This document shows, one piece after another, positions 23,086 through 35,214 of a DNA stretch of 64,000 bases. Made by a program: the position numbers and the translations under genes. Position 1 is the stretch's first letter; the number at the start of each line of letters is the position of its first letter. The DNA comes from Flaveria trinervia. Its lineage: Eukaryota; Streptophyta; Magnoliopsida; Asterales; Asteraceae. The stretch is taken from NCBI GenBank assembly GCA_025506515.1, contig JACCIX010000524.1, positions 83,579 through 147,578 on the forward strand, read 5' to 3'. The notes under the pieces were generated by a model. It did no database searches, was not told the DNA's origin, and saw nothing but the letters and a program-made list of their open reading frames with translations.

Positions 23086-23633
23086 GGTAGAAACAGGTGA
23101 TCTGGTTTGATCTGAAAAACTTTTTGCCCAAAATGTTTCTCCTTTATGGTATGTTCTATTGTACCATATTGGTGGCTTTCGATCAATTTGACATGGTTGA
23201 CCCATTTGGCATGTTCCATTGTTTCTTTACCCGTTAGAGATGAAGTATACCCATATTAACCCATTCATAAAAAACATGATTGAAATGGCTACTACTATGT
23301 CTACAACAATTCTCAAAGCTATTGCATTGGAAATTTAGAATTAGTGGTACCTTTGTAAATTGTAGTACAAAGTACATGATTTCTGGTGTCTATTTATTAT
23401 CATTTCTGGTGTCCTTTAAATTTTCAAATCAAAACAGGTTGATTTATTTTTCTTTATACTTTACTAGGGGTGTCAAAAATCAAAACAGGTATTTTTTTAA
23501 ATGTGGGTTGAAGCGAATTGGATTATTTTGACTTGTAAAACACTTTTAGCCTTTTTTTATTACAAAAAATGTTTATACAGAGATTAATAAGAAAGTGTAT
23601 TTAACCAAGATGTATTTTTTTCTTTTCGTTTAG

Positions 23634-24061
23634 TACTGCATATGGGACCACTACACTGAACTAGAATCAATGCAAACGAGATCAATGCCCCAGGAACTAG
23701 TAGAAATGCAGCGAATGAGATCGATGCACCTGCGAAATTTGTAGCAGAAATGGTGTCAAGCTTTACACTTTCACTTGCGGTGGTAAAAAAAGCAGATCTA
23801 CATGACACCACCAAACTCAATCTGGAAAAGAAGGTGCATTTTAGGTTATTTTGTGAAGCTGTTTTCAAGTGTGCAGATGATTTGGTCCAGAATATATTCA
23901 AACGTATAGTTGGGTCACAACAATATGAAAGCCTTAGATCCGGAATCAAGTTTTTCATAGAAAGGTATGTTATTGGGAATGAAAGGCAATTTGCAAGAAA
24001 ATATAAAATTGCCAAGAAAGCCCTTAAGAGTGTTGAAAAAGAAGAAGACTTGTTCTTGTAA
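23634..24061 (+). pseudogene. Last exon of the NOM1-like gene, duplicated and frameshifted
   Basis: Starting after an acceptor-like CGTTTAG, this matches the last exon of the minus-strand gene (40158-40583) almost base for base, with the same stop. One base is missing in the codons for HLAKF (CACCTGCG here, CACCTAGCG in the gene), which shifts frame, and there is no upstream exon because G1 lies there. From 23750 an open frame reads MVSSFTLSLAVVKKADL to the end. It is a non-functional gene fragment. Confidence 0.9.
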
Positions 24062-24618
24062 ATGCTCTGTTTTTAGTTTCTTCTAGTTTTGATGATTTAA
24101 TTAGAGTGCACAAAAAAATTTGTAGCCAGATATTATATTTTTCATTGCTTTTAGTTCGTTTTTATTGACTAGGTCTCGTATCATTAATACATTTCTCTTT
24201 TTTTTTTTTCTTCTTTTTGTGTGTATGTGTGTGATTTTAAGTTTTAAGTTTTAAGTTGTTAGATGCATTGTGTATGGTAGAGGTGTGTGTATCACATTGT
24301 GAAATGATCCGTTTTTGCTAACAACCTACATAAATTGGATATGTAGTATAGGGAAATTGTGTAGTTACAACTAAAGTTCTTTTTTATATTTTTATTGTTC
24401 AATACATTTTATTTTATTTTATAACATGAATAAACTGTATTTATTATAGCTAAATATACATTTAACGTACTATATTTTTTTTCCAGCAAAAGATCCTTGA
24501 ATCATCGTTTGACTTTTCTTATATCTTTTATTTTCTTAATATTGGTTATATAGTTATGAATGCAATATTGAGTATATAATAAAATTACTAAAATTCATTT
24601 ATTCTATTCAAAAGTTTT

Positions 24619-25178
24619 TGTTCACTAGTGATGATATCATGAGCCACATCATGGTCCTATGTGGCATGTTGGTCTTATGTAAAACACCATGCGGGGGTGG
24701 CCTAGACAATGGTAGTAGCAACTTAGTGTGGTTGTTGAGATGAATTCTATTCCTCTGTGAATCATTGTATAAAGGTAAGAAAATAGGAAAAATACTTGGT
24801 TACTACTATCTAGGATAATGATATGGCTCATGGTATGTATGCCGATGAGCCTCATAGAAATATATGTAGAAATAATAATTCCAAAAATAATAATTGTTTT
24901 AATAGTGAAGAATGACTTATTGTTTATTTTTAGTGATATAAGATATGGTTTATATGAACCAATTAACCATTTTATAAGGTATGCATCAAAATACTAGACT
25001 TTTTTTAAACGAAAGCAAAACTCTTTGCATTAAATATAACTTAAAATGATTTGTTTGAGATATGGAGACTCTTTCTTTCTCTTTTTCTTCTTTTTTCCCT
25101 TTCTGCAAACTTATTCATATTTTTGGTCCATAAATGCACATTTAATAAAGAATATGGTTGTCAAAATGATTTCATTTG
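24619..25178 (+). other. 560-bp segment present only in the left arm
   Basis: The right arm joins CAAAAGTTTTTG directly to GTTAATAATAATAA, while the left arm has about 560 bp between them. No terminal inverted repeats or target duplication were seen. The ends share TTTG, so deletion from the right arm is as likely as insertion here. No coding content is supported. Confidence 0.55.
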
Positions 25179-25483
25179 GTTAATAATAATAACAACTCGT
25201 ATTAAGTTATGTTAATAAGCGTATACGCATCTTCTTGCGTCACTACACATACATTTTATCTAGTTTATGAAAAAATAAAATAATATATTGCTTGTCACGT
25301 CCCTGTTCCCATTAATTTTGAATTGTGATCATATTTTAATGTTTATATGAAATAATTTATCTATTGTAAACTTACTAAATCTAAATAAAATCTCAATGAA
25401 AGTTGCAGCATCGCATCCTATCTAAACCATACTAATAGTTTTGCTAACAAGTATATTATACTTGATATGTTTGTTTGTTTGCT

Positions 25484-27585
25484 TGTTACACCCGGTTATT
25501 TTAAAAAGACAAGACATGAAGAATAAATGAAAGAAAAGTAATAAGGTCCAAGTGGAGGGACTAAAAGTGTCCAAACGGACAAATCTTTGAAAAAGTTGGT
25601 GTAAAGGTGGGCATGGCCGCCCACCCTCCCTTCACATCATTCTTTCTTTCGGTTTTAGAGAGAGAGAGAGCAGAGGAACTCTCGGTTGAAGATAAGAGGA
25701 AGAAAAGGAATCGAATTCAAGGTAAGAATTCATGGTTTTTAAGTGTTTATGACGGGTTTTATCCCGGTTACATGCTTATGTGCTTATGTGTTGTGTATGT
25801 GCTCGGGTGTGTGTGTGGTGTTGTTTTTAGGTGTTTGAACTCAATTGCAAGCGGGTTAGAAAGGAAGAAACACCCAAGTTGCACCAAGTGAGTTCTAGAC
25901 CCCGGTTTTTACCTGTTTTAAACTATCTTTTAGGGCTGAAAATGTATTAAATGATTTTTAAATGGTTATGTATCTATACCCGTATGTATTGTGCATGTTG
26001 GATGTTGATTCTTGAATGCATATAGGTTGTTCATGTTTAGAATAGCCATACTAAGCTTAGAACAGATGGGTTGATGATTTGGTTTGAAAACCTACTAGAA
26101 ACACGTTAGACAGAGGGTCCATGCGCCTAGATAAGGCTCATGCGCCTGAAAATACCTTAGAAAGGTTTAAGAGTAATCCATACGCCTGAACAGTAGCCCA
26201 TGTGCCTAAGATTACCTTAGAAATGTTTAAGTACAGCCCATGCGCCTAAAGAGTGGTCCATGCGCCTAGAAATATTAGTCGGATGACCAAGTGTAAGGCC
26301 ATGCACCCCAATAGTGCCCATGCGCCCATGTGGCTCATGCGCCTAAGTGTCCATGCGTCCGAATAACTCATGCGCCTAAGTGTTCATACGCACGAATAGT
26401 GCCCATACGCCTGAATAGTTCATGCGCCAAAGTGATAAAATGATTAAGTGTTGGCTGATGCGCCTACATAGTGATAAAGCCCCCAAACAGGGCTCATGTG
26501 CCCAAATAGTGCCAAAGCGCCTAAGCACTTAGAAATTTTTACAAAATTTTCTTGGAGACTGTGCTTTTAGGGTTTTGACCAAGGGTTGACTGGGGCTTAT
26601 TTATGATGATGTTTCATGTATGGTTATGATTGTTCCTTATTATTATTATTATTGCTATTATTATTACTTATACTATGTGACTTTACGTGGTATGTTTATT
26701 ATCGTAACGTAAAGTATATCGTAATAATAAAGTGAAAGAGCAATAAAGAAAAGAAGATGAACATTAATAAAAATGTTAACAAGTCTTGCAAGCTTACAGG
26801 AGGTACACGACCATGTTGTCGTTAGCTCAACTATGCTACGGGTTAGCTACCCTATTATGCACACAGGGCCAATCAATTGAGATTGGCAGGACATTTGTAG
26901 CGTGCCTCAGGGTGATTGGTTCGGCCTTGTACACAGTACACAGAACCATTTTGATGGATATAGTTGACCCTTTCGAGGGATACAGTTGACCCTTCGAGGG
27001 ATGTAGTTAACCCTTTCGAGGGATATAGATGGCCCATCACCCGTTTTCCATCGCGCATACAGTTGGGGTATTGCTCATTGGTACATACAGAAAGTGAAAG
27101 ATAAAGATAAAAGTTTACAGAACAAACAAGGCATACAGTAAAGAGAACAAACAGTATTTGTGCGTATAGTTAATGCGTGCTCGCATATACAGTACAGAGT
27201 TGTATTTTACAGAAAAGAGTATTTTCATATACAACATATAAAAAGTATTTTATTACTTTAAAACTAGAAATCACTCAGCAATGCTGACTTTTCTACGTTT
27301 TCAGTTGGCAGGTAATTATTGTTGAGGATGGCACGAGGGTGAAGCTACTCGGCAGGGGAAGACTGATATCCATTCGTATTTTATGTTGATGTTGTTTTGT
27401 AATGCAGTAAAATAATACTTTTGTAAACAGTTTACGATGATGTATTACTTAGCAACAGTGATTTAAATGAAATGAATGGTTTTTGATAAATCAATTCTAC
27501 TGCTTAAGCTTGTATAATTATAATGTATACTGTTTTAACTGCTATGATTGACCAACTGTGAGGTGCCCGGGAATGGGGCCTTATA
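25484..27585 (+). mobile_element. Solo gypsy LTR (G family)
   Basis: 2102 bp from TGTTACACCC to CCTTATA without any primer site or coding region, so it is a solo LTR left by LTR-LTR recombination. GTTTGCT occurs directly on both sides (25477-25483 and 27586-27592), and the unfilled site is preserved in the right arm (about 39280-39297, minus strand). Seven bases is longer than the usual 5, possibly because the target is a GTTT repeat. It has four 22-bp units (26945-27031). Confidence 0.9.
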
Positions 27586-27794
27586 GTTTGCTTGTTATTT
27601 ATTCATATCTAGAAAAATTATTTAAACATTATATATATTTCATGTTTTGTTAAAATCAAATACCCTACCAATATAAATTTCTTTTGTTATGTACAACTAT
27701 TTTATGCTTGATACTAAGAAAATTCACCTATTTTTGTCCATCAATGATTTATTTGATTATATGATTGTATTTTCTTAATATATACATATATATA

Positions 27795-28359
27795 GGGGAG
27801 GGATCAAATGAGAACTAGCTTTTTTTATGAGAACTTTAGGAACCAATATCAACCACTAGTTCTCAATGGCAAAATTATAATTAACAAAAACATATTTAAA
27901 AAAATTATAAATCAAAAATAACATAAAAATTAAAAAATTAAAAACACAAAAATGTTCCCCAACTTTCCCTCTTTCATAAAAAAAATATAAAAAAAATATA
28001 AAAAAACAAATAAAAAATTCTCTTTTTTTAACGAAATTCATTTTACACATGTGTAATATCGGATTTACACATGTGTAAATCCAGTACTACACATGTGTAT
28101 AACTAGATTTACACATATGTAAACAACGGATGTACGATTTTTTTAGAAAAGTATATCAATATGGTAGGCGTTGGAAAGATAAAAAATACTGAATTTCATG
28201 GTTAATTTTTTTTGAAAAAATGATGTCATGAAAAAAAGTTACGAACGTTTAAAAAAAAGAGAGAAATAGCATGTGATTTGCATGTGATAAAAAATAAGTG
28301 GCTGAGATTGGTTCCTAGAGTTCTCACAAAAAATGATGGTTCTCATTTGAACCCTCCCC
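27795..28359. mobile_element. MITE with 20-bp inverted ends, in a TA microsatellite
   Basis: The ends are inverted repeats: GGGGAGGGATCAAATGAGAA on the left, and the same with one change on the right. Both ends abut TATATA tracts. It is 565 bp, non-coding and AT-rich. The right arm of the inverted repeat has only a TA microsatellite at the matching place (38956-39095), so the element arrived after the duplication. Four near-copies of the palindrome ACACATGTGT lie at 28044-28122. The superfamily is uncertain. Confidence 0.85.
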
Positions 28360-28913
28360 TATATATATCAATATTCACCAAAGCACCACATTCATATTCA
28401 CTAAAAAATTTCGCATCTCTCTCATATTAAATGATTACATTTATTACAAATAATATTTAATTCTTTTTTGTATTAAAATTAGTTTTTTGAAATTTAAATA
28501 AGTGATTTTTTATTAATGTTATTCCTGAATAAACTAATTTTTATAAAGTAATAAATTTTTTCAAAAAATCAAACTTTTATACAAATACAAAAAAAAATTA
28601 AAATTGGTGTTTTGAAAAATAAAAATAAAATAGTTACAATTAAGAGTGTTATAATAAGAAAAAATTTTAAAATGACATTTCTTAAAATGATTTAATTTGA
28701 AGCAAAATGTTTACTATGTTTCTTGGGAAAAATAAAAATAAAAGTTTAAGTAGTTGCCACATGTAGGGCTGAACCCATTTGAATATTGGAGTTGCCAGAT
28801 GAACCTTGCATGTTCATTTCCATCTGGTAGCCACTGAGAATCCCATATAACTCTGTCAGAATAAGAGTTTTGAGATTTTCAGTTCTCTTGATCACCACAC
28901 AGTAGTGCGTCCA

Positions 28914-29197
28914 TTACCTAGGAAGTGAGGACATGAACTTTTTTACAATGTCTTTGTTTTCAAGAGAAACTCCTCCATCCACAAGGGTATCCACAATCTC
29001 AACATACCTGAAGTATTGCTGAGTCATGGTTTTACCTGTTTTGAAGGTGAAGTTTTCAAACTGCTGCTTTATAAGATCCTTCTTGTTCTCCTTGGCTTCA
29101 GAGGAACCCTTATACATCAGTTTCAATGCATCCCACAGCTGCTTGGCTGTTTTGCACTTCTTGAAACCTCTGTACACAGATTTTGGAAGGGCAGTTT
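28914..29197 (-). pseudogene. C2 gag, distal part
   Basis: UBN2-type copia Gag: KQLWDALKLMYKGSSEAKEN, then QFENFTFKTGKTMTQQYFRY and VDTLVDGGVSLENKDIV. Reading enters from 37304 across the G3 insertion. It ends in a stop after SSLPR; the sequence beyond (to 28758) is a degenerate continuation, then the inverted-repeat arm begins. Confidence 0.8.
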
Positions 29198-30673
29198 TGT
29201 AAGGCCCCGTTCCCGGAAACCTCACAGTTGGTCATTCATAGCAATTAAAACATTAAACATTGCAAATAAACAAGCTTAAGTAGCGGAAATAATTTATCAA
29301 AAGCCATTCATTTCATTTAAACAACTGTTGTTGAGCAATACATCATCGTTTAACTGATTACAAAAGAATTGTTTATATGCATTACAAAACAACAGCATCA
29401 CAGAGTACAAATGGATGTCAGACTTTTCCTTCCGTGTAGCTTCACCCTCGTGCCATCCTCAGCAATAATTACCTGCCAACTAAAAATGTATAAAAGTCAG
29501 CGTTGCTGAGTGAGCTCTAGTTTTATAAGTAAATAAATACTCTCTATATGTTGTATAAGAAAATACTCTTTTATGTAAAATACAACTCTGTACTGTATAT
29601 GCGAGCACACATCAACTATATGAACAAATATTGCTCGTTCTCTTTACTGTAGGACTTGTCTGTTCTGTAAACTTTTATCTTTATGTTTCCCTTTCTGTAT
29701 GGACCACTGAGCAATACCCTAAATATATGCGCGATGGAAAACGGGTGATGGGCCATCTATAACCCTCGAAAGGGTCAACTATATCCCCCGAAAGGGTCAA
29801 CTATATCCCCCGAAAGGGTCAACTGTATCCCCCGAAAGGGTTCTGTGTACTATGTACAAGGCCAACCCAATCATCCAGGACACGCTGCAAAGGTCCTGCC
29901 AATCTCAATTGATTGACCCTGTGTGCATAATAGGGTAGCTAACCTGTAGCACAGTTGAGTTAACGACAACATGGTCGTGCACCTCCTATAAGCTTGCAAG
30001 ACTTGTTAACATTTTCATTAATGTTCCTCTTCTTTTATTTATTGCTCTTTCACTTTATTATTACGATATACTTTACATTACGATAATAACATACCACGTA
30101 AAGCCACATACTATAAGTAATAATAATAATAGCAATAACAATAATAAGGAACAATCATAAGCAATCATATCATGCGTGAAACATCATCATTAATAAGCCC
30201 TTGTTAACCTCGGTCAAAACCCTAAAGCTCAAACTCCCAGAAAATTCTATAAAAATTTCTAAGTCTTAGGCGCATGGGAACTATTTGGGCGCATAAGCCC
30301 TGTTCGGGCGTTTCATCACTATGTAGGCGCATCAGCCAACACTTAAACATTTTCACTTTAGGCGCATGAACTATTCAGGCGCATGGACACTTAGGCGCAT
30401 GAGCCACTTGGGCGCATGGACACTTAGGCGCATGAGCCACTTAGGCGCATGGGCACTATTGGGGCGCATGGCCCTACACTTAGTCATCCGGCTAACATTT
30501 CTAGGCGCATGGGCTACTGTTCAGGCGCTTGGGCTGTACTTAAACATTTCTAAGGTAATCTTAGGCGCATGGGCTACTGTTTGTACTTTACACTTTTAGT
30601 CCCTCCACTTGGACTGAATTTCCTTTCTCTCTTTTATTCTATATTTCTTGTCTTTAAAAAATAACCGGGTGTA
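29198..30673 (-). repeat. 3' LTR of G3, internally deleted
   Basis: About 1475 bp instead of about 2.1 kb. TGTACACCCGG (first bases altered by the fusion to pol) starts at about 30673. Near 30580 the sequence jumps from the motif array straight to the first 90 bases of the LTR, removing the leader exons and splice-like sites. Four 22-bp units remain (29760-29845). Confidence 0.9.
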
Positions 30674-33600
30674 CATAATTGAGCCTTTCATCAACTTCAA
30701 TGTCTTCCAGTGGACAATCATGTCTTCATCGGCTAAGCACTTTCTCAAATGAGATACATGGAATGTCGGGTGAATTCTACTTAACTCATCTGGAAACTCC
30801 AATCTATAGGCCACCTCTCCTACTCGAGTAATGATTCGGAAATGGCCTATATATCTTGGGCTCAACTTGCCCTGCTTCCTAAATCTGATGATACCCTTCC
30901 AAGGTGAGACCTCCAACATAACCCGGTCACCCACCTGGAATTCAATTGGTCTACATCGGTTATCGGCATACGACTTCTGTCTATCTTTGGCTGCCTTCAT
31001 GAAGGCTTTAATCTTTTCAAGCTTCTCAGTCATAGCCTCGATTACCTCGATGCTTCCCAACTCTTTCTGACCAATGTCACCCCAGCAAACGGGTGTTCTG
31101 CATCTCCTACTGTATAGCATCTCATATGGTGGCATGCCAATGCTGGCATGATAGCTATTGTTGTACGAGAATTTAGTTAACAGTAAGTGGTCATCCCAAC
31201 TTCTGCCAAAATCGATTACACATGCCCGAAGCATGTCCTCCAACGTTCAAATGGTCCTTTCTGACTGACCATCAGTTTGGGGATGATAAGCCGTGCTAAT
31301 ATGTAACCTCATCCCCATGGCATCGTGGAATTTCTTCTAGAATTTAGACGTAAACCGGGTGTCACGATCAGACACAATGGACACCGGTACACCATGACGA
31401 GCTACAATCTCCTTGATGAACAGGTCAGCCAACCTCTCGGATGAATATGTCTCACGGATCGGTAGGAAGTGAGCACTCTTTGTCAAGCGGTCAACAATCA
31501 CCCATATGGCATCGTACCCCTTCGGAGTACGTGGCAGCTTCGTAATGAAATCCATGGTGATGTGCTCCCACTTCCATTCCGGTATATCCAAAGGTTGGAT
31601 CTTCCCATACAGCTTTTGATGTTCTGCCTTCACTTGCAAACAAGTAAGGCACTTGCTCACATACTCCACCACGTCACGCTTTATACCCGGCCACCAATAA
31701 TCCTTCTTCATGTCTTGGTACATCTTTGTGGCACCGGGATGGGTAGAGTATCGGGTCTTGTGAGCTTCATCCATAATCTTCACACGTAGATTCCCGAAAC
31801 GAGGATTCCACACCCGTCCAAATAGAGTTTTAACACCAAGCGTGTTTTCGCTCAATTCCCTAACCAGACCTCTCATTCTTTCAGCGTTTAGATGATCTTC
31901 TTTTAATGCCTCATCCTGAAACTCCTTGACTTGCTTCATTACATCAGAGGTCATGATTAGTTGGTATGCTTTCACCCGAATTGGCTCGGGCCTCCCCTTC
32001 CAGCTAAAAGCATCAACCACCACGTTAGCTTTGCCCGGATGGTAATGGATCTCACAATCATAATGCTTTATGAGCTCCAACCGTCGTCTCTGCCTCATAT
32101 TCAGGTCCTTTTGCTCAAAGAAGTACTTTAAGCTCTTGTGGTCGGTGAAGATGGTGCACTTCATTCCATACAGATAGTGCCTCCAAATCTTTAGTGCAAA
32201 GACCACGACCGCTAGTTCCAAGTCATGAGTAGGGTAGTTGACCTCATGAACCTTCAGCTGTCGGGATGCGTAGGTTATAACTTTTCCTCTTTGCATTAAC
32301 ACACACCCCAACCCCGAGTAAGAAGTGTCTGAATACACCACCAAATCTTCGTTTCCATCGGGTAACGACAAGACAGGAGCTTGAGTCAACCTCGCCTTCA
32401 GTTCTTCGAATGCCTTCTCCTGAGCCTGACCCCATACAAACTTTACATCCTTCTGGGTCAACTTAGTCAGTGGAGAAGCAATCTTAGAGAAGTCTTGGAT
32501 AAATCTTCTATAGTAGCCCGCCAAACCCAAGAAACTACGAATCTCGGATGGCGTCTTTGGAGACTTCCATTGCATAACTGCCTCTACCTTAGCCGGGTCC
32601 ACCATAATCCCATCGGGATTCACCACATGACCCAAGAACTGAACTTCGCGTAACCAAAGCGCGCACTTGGAGAATTTTGCATACAACTTCTCCCTTCTTA
32701 ACGTCTCCAGAGCCTCCCGAATGTGACCGACATGCTCAATCTCACTCTTTGAATAAATCAGGATATCATCAATAAACACAATCACTGATTTATCTAACAT
32801 TGGCTGACACACTCGATTCATCAGATCCATAAAAGCAGCTGGCGCATTGGTCAATCCAAACGACATAACAAGGAACTCATAGTGACCGTAGCATGTGCGA
32901 AAAGCTGTTTTGGGAATGTCCTGCTCCTTCACTTTTAGCTGATGGTAACTGGATCGAAGATCTATCCTCGAAAACCAACTGGCACCTTGGAGCTAATCAA
33001 ACAGATCGTCTATTCTTGGTACGGGGTATCGGTTTTTCACCGTCAACTTGTTCAACTCTCGGTAGTCAATACACATCCTCATACTACCGTCTTTCTTCTT
33101 CACAAATAATACCGGAGCACCCCATGGAGAGATACTCAGTCTAATGAACCCCTTATCCAACAGTTCTTGCAACTGCTTCATTAACTCTTTCATCTCAGTC
33201 GGAGCCAACCGGTACGGTGCCTTGGCAACGGGTTGAGCACCGGGTATCAAGTCAATTCGGAACTCAACCTCGCGATCTGGTGGCACACCGGGTAAGTCTT
33301 CCGGGAATACCTCCGGAAAGTCACACACAACTGGCACATCCGATAGTTGTGGTGTTGGCGCGTCCACGTCTTTACATAGGCCAAGTAGGCACTACATCCA
33401 CGCCTCATGCACTTCCCCGCCACTACCATCGAAATCACTTTCGGGATCATCGCAACCCGATTACCATAAACCGTCACCTTATCCTCGTCAGGTGCTGTCA
33501 ATCGGATCATCTTCATGCGACACACGATATTTGCTTCATAGGTTGCTAACGAGTCCATCCCCAGCACTACATCAAATCCACCTAGGGGTATCACGTGTAA

Positions 33601-33861
33601 CCTAGCAGCAAACCTATGGCCTTCTAGTTCTATGGCACAGTCCTCTATCACCTTAGTAATTCTAGTGGACTTACCAATAGCAGTTTCTACATCGAATGGC
33701 TCACTAATACATCTACTCCTATTGGGAAACTTAGCACCAAAAGCAGCAGAAATGAAACTCCTACTAGCACCAGAATCAAACAACACAAATGTAAGAGTTT
33801 GGTTTACTTGAAACATACCTGACACCACGTCAGGGTCTATCCTAGCCTCCTCCCGAGTCAT
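30674..33861 (-). pseudogene. G3 pol: protease, RT, RNase H, integrase
   Basis: The protease has LFDSGASRSFIS (near 33780). A frameshift near 33360 leads into RT (MCIDYRELNKLTVKNRYPVP). A CAG-to-TAG stop lies at 32992, then an open frame 32932-31337 holds FIDDILIYSKS, RNase H (VVYSDTSYSGLGCV), the integrase zinc-finger region (HPGATKMYQDM, CLTCLQVK) and the core with MDFITKLP and VSDRDTRFTS. Stops follow at 31337 and again near 31247, then the C-terminal region from 31243. The protein ends abruptly after LMKGSIM, where pol is fused to the LTR; the last 60 or so codons with the chromodomain-like tail are lost. Confidence 0.9.
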
Positions 33862-34865
33862 CGTGAAAGCTCTGGCGCTTGCCTTCTACCCTTCTCCTCT
33901 GGCCTTCTTCACCCCGGAACTCTCGGCCATTGGCTTCTTACACTCCCTACTCATGTGACCACTTCCCCCACAGTTGAAACACTTCATGCCTCCACAATCT
34001 CTAGCCATATGACCAGACTTCCCACACTTGAAACAAATATTCGACCCCCATCTACACTCACCACCGTGCTCCTTCCCGCACTTGCCACACTTCTCCAACC
34101 CAGCACCAGCTGTGACCACACTTCTCCAACCCAGCACCAGCTGTGACCTCGCCGCCTTATTGTTTGGAGCGGCTCTACCACGTCCAAATAGTTTCCCATT
34201 CCAGTTTCTCCCATCCCTACTCGTTTTCTTCTCCTCAGCCACCACCACCTCACGCTCATCATATAGTCTACCAGCCAAATCAACCACCGACCAAAAAGTG
34301 CTTGGCCGGCCAGCGATCATATGCCTACGGATATCCGCCGGCAGTCCCTAGATATATCTCTTAATCTTTGGTGATAGTGGTGTCACCTGATCGGGCACCA
34401 GTCGTGCCATTTCATTGAATTTTGTGGTATACTCTTGGTGTGTCATAGTTCCCGCCTCCAGTTGCAGAAATTCTCTCTCGACCTTGTCCATTTCCCGGTG
34501 AGAACAAAACTCCTCGATCACCAACTTCTTCAACTCCAACCATCTCATTCTCCCGATCGCCCGACTACCCTCGGCTTGGACTATATTGTCCCACCAGCAT
34601 AGAGCCGAGTCTACAAATGAGTGGGTAGCGAACTTAACCTTCTGGTCTTCTCGGCACTCGCTGATATCAAGTACCGCCTCTATTTCCCTCACCCACCGGT
34701 GAGCAGCAGCAGTGGCGTTCCCATCGAAAGTAGGGGGTTTGCATCTCATGTCCCCCACCACGTGAAGCTTTAGGCCTTTTCGGCCCTAGGCCTTCCCCTC
34801 GTAACCCGTGGTTCGGCACCATGTCCGCCACCACGTGAAGCTTTAGACGATCTACCACCGGCCAT
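33862..34865 (-). pseudogene. G3 gag with internal deletion and small duplications
   Basis: The start is the ATG at 34863-34865 (MAGGRSSKASRGGG, AT-hook-like TRGRPRAEK), then a stop. The acidic middle (about 300 nt in G1) is missing, and TAAAGCTTCACGTGGTGG occurs twice (about 34753 and 34835), as though the ends were rejoined by template switching. From 34761 the capsid region (MRCKPPTFDGN) reads on with CWWDN intact. A TAG falls after KIKRYI. A 31-bp tandem duplication lies at about 34087-34148 before the knuckles. Both CCHC knuckles are intact (CFKCGKSGHMARDC, CFNCGGSGHMSREC). Confidence 0.85.
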
Positions 34866-35199
34866 CCTCTAACACACTGAAAGATTCAAACACCAACACG
34901 GTCATTCAAGGGAACAGCTCAGTTTATGTCAAGTATAGTAAGTCCCTAATTACAGTGGCCAGTTATGACTAGCCATTTACTTTACTCTTCATACCCCGAG
35001 CATTACCTGTCCTGACTACATCAGTATTTAAATCTACATTCAACACATAACCACATACCATGCGCACATAAACCGTTAACATTACGAAAATACCTGATGG
35101 CACGCAGCTACTCAGATTGGCATCCCACTCCCATTCCATCCCATTCTCAGTTTAAGTTAAGGTTTATTTTGAAAATTTACCCATTTCACTTAAACTTTG

Positions 35200-35211
35200 G
35201 CTCTGATACCA
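35200..35211 (-). promoter_or_regulatory. Primer-binding site of G3
   Basis: On the minus strand TGGTATCAGAGC, three bases after the 5' LTR: a perfect initiator Met tRNA complement. Confidence 0.95.
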
Positions 35212-35214
35212 ACT

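Larger units (their letters stand above)
23086..28757 (+). repeat. Left arm of a large inverted repeat (copy of 38538-41125)
   Basis: Plus-strand sequence from AGAAACAGGTGATCTGG onward matches the reverse complement of 41125 down to 38538: part of the host gene's last intron, its last exon and its 3' flank. Without later insertions (solo LTR 25484-27585, MITE 27795-28359, extra 24619-25178) the arm is about 2.44 kb, close to the right arm once the latter's TA expansion is removed. The match ends at AAGTTTAAGTAGTT, where C2 begins. Confidence 0.9.

Noticed and set aside
24619..25178. A second MITE in the left arm
   Set aside because: No inverted ends or target duplication; deletion in the right arm explains it equally well.
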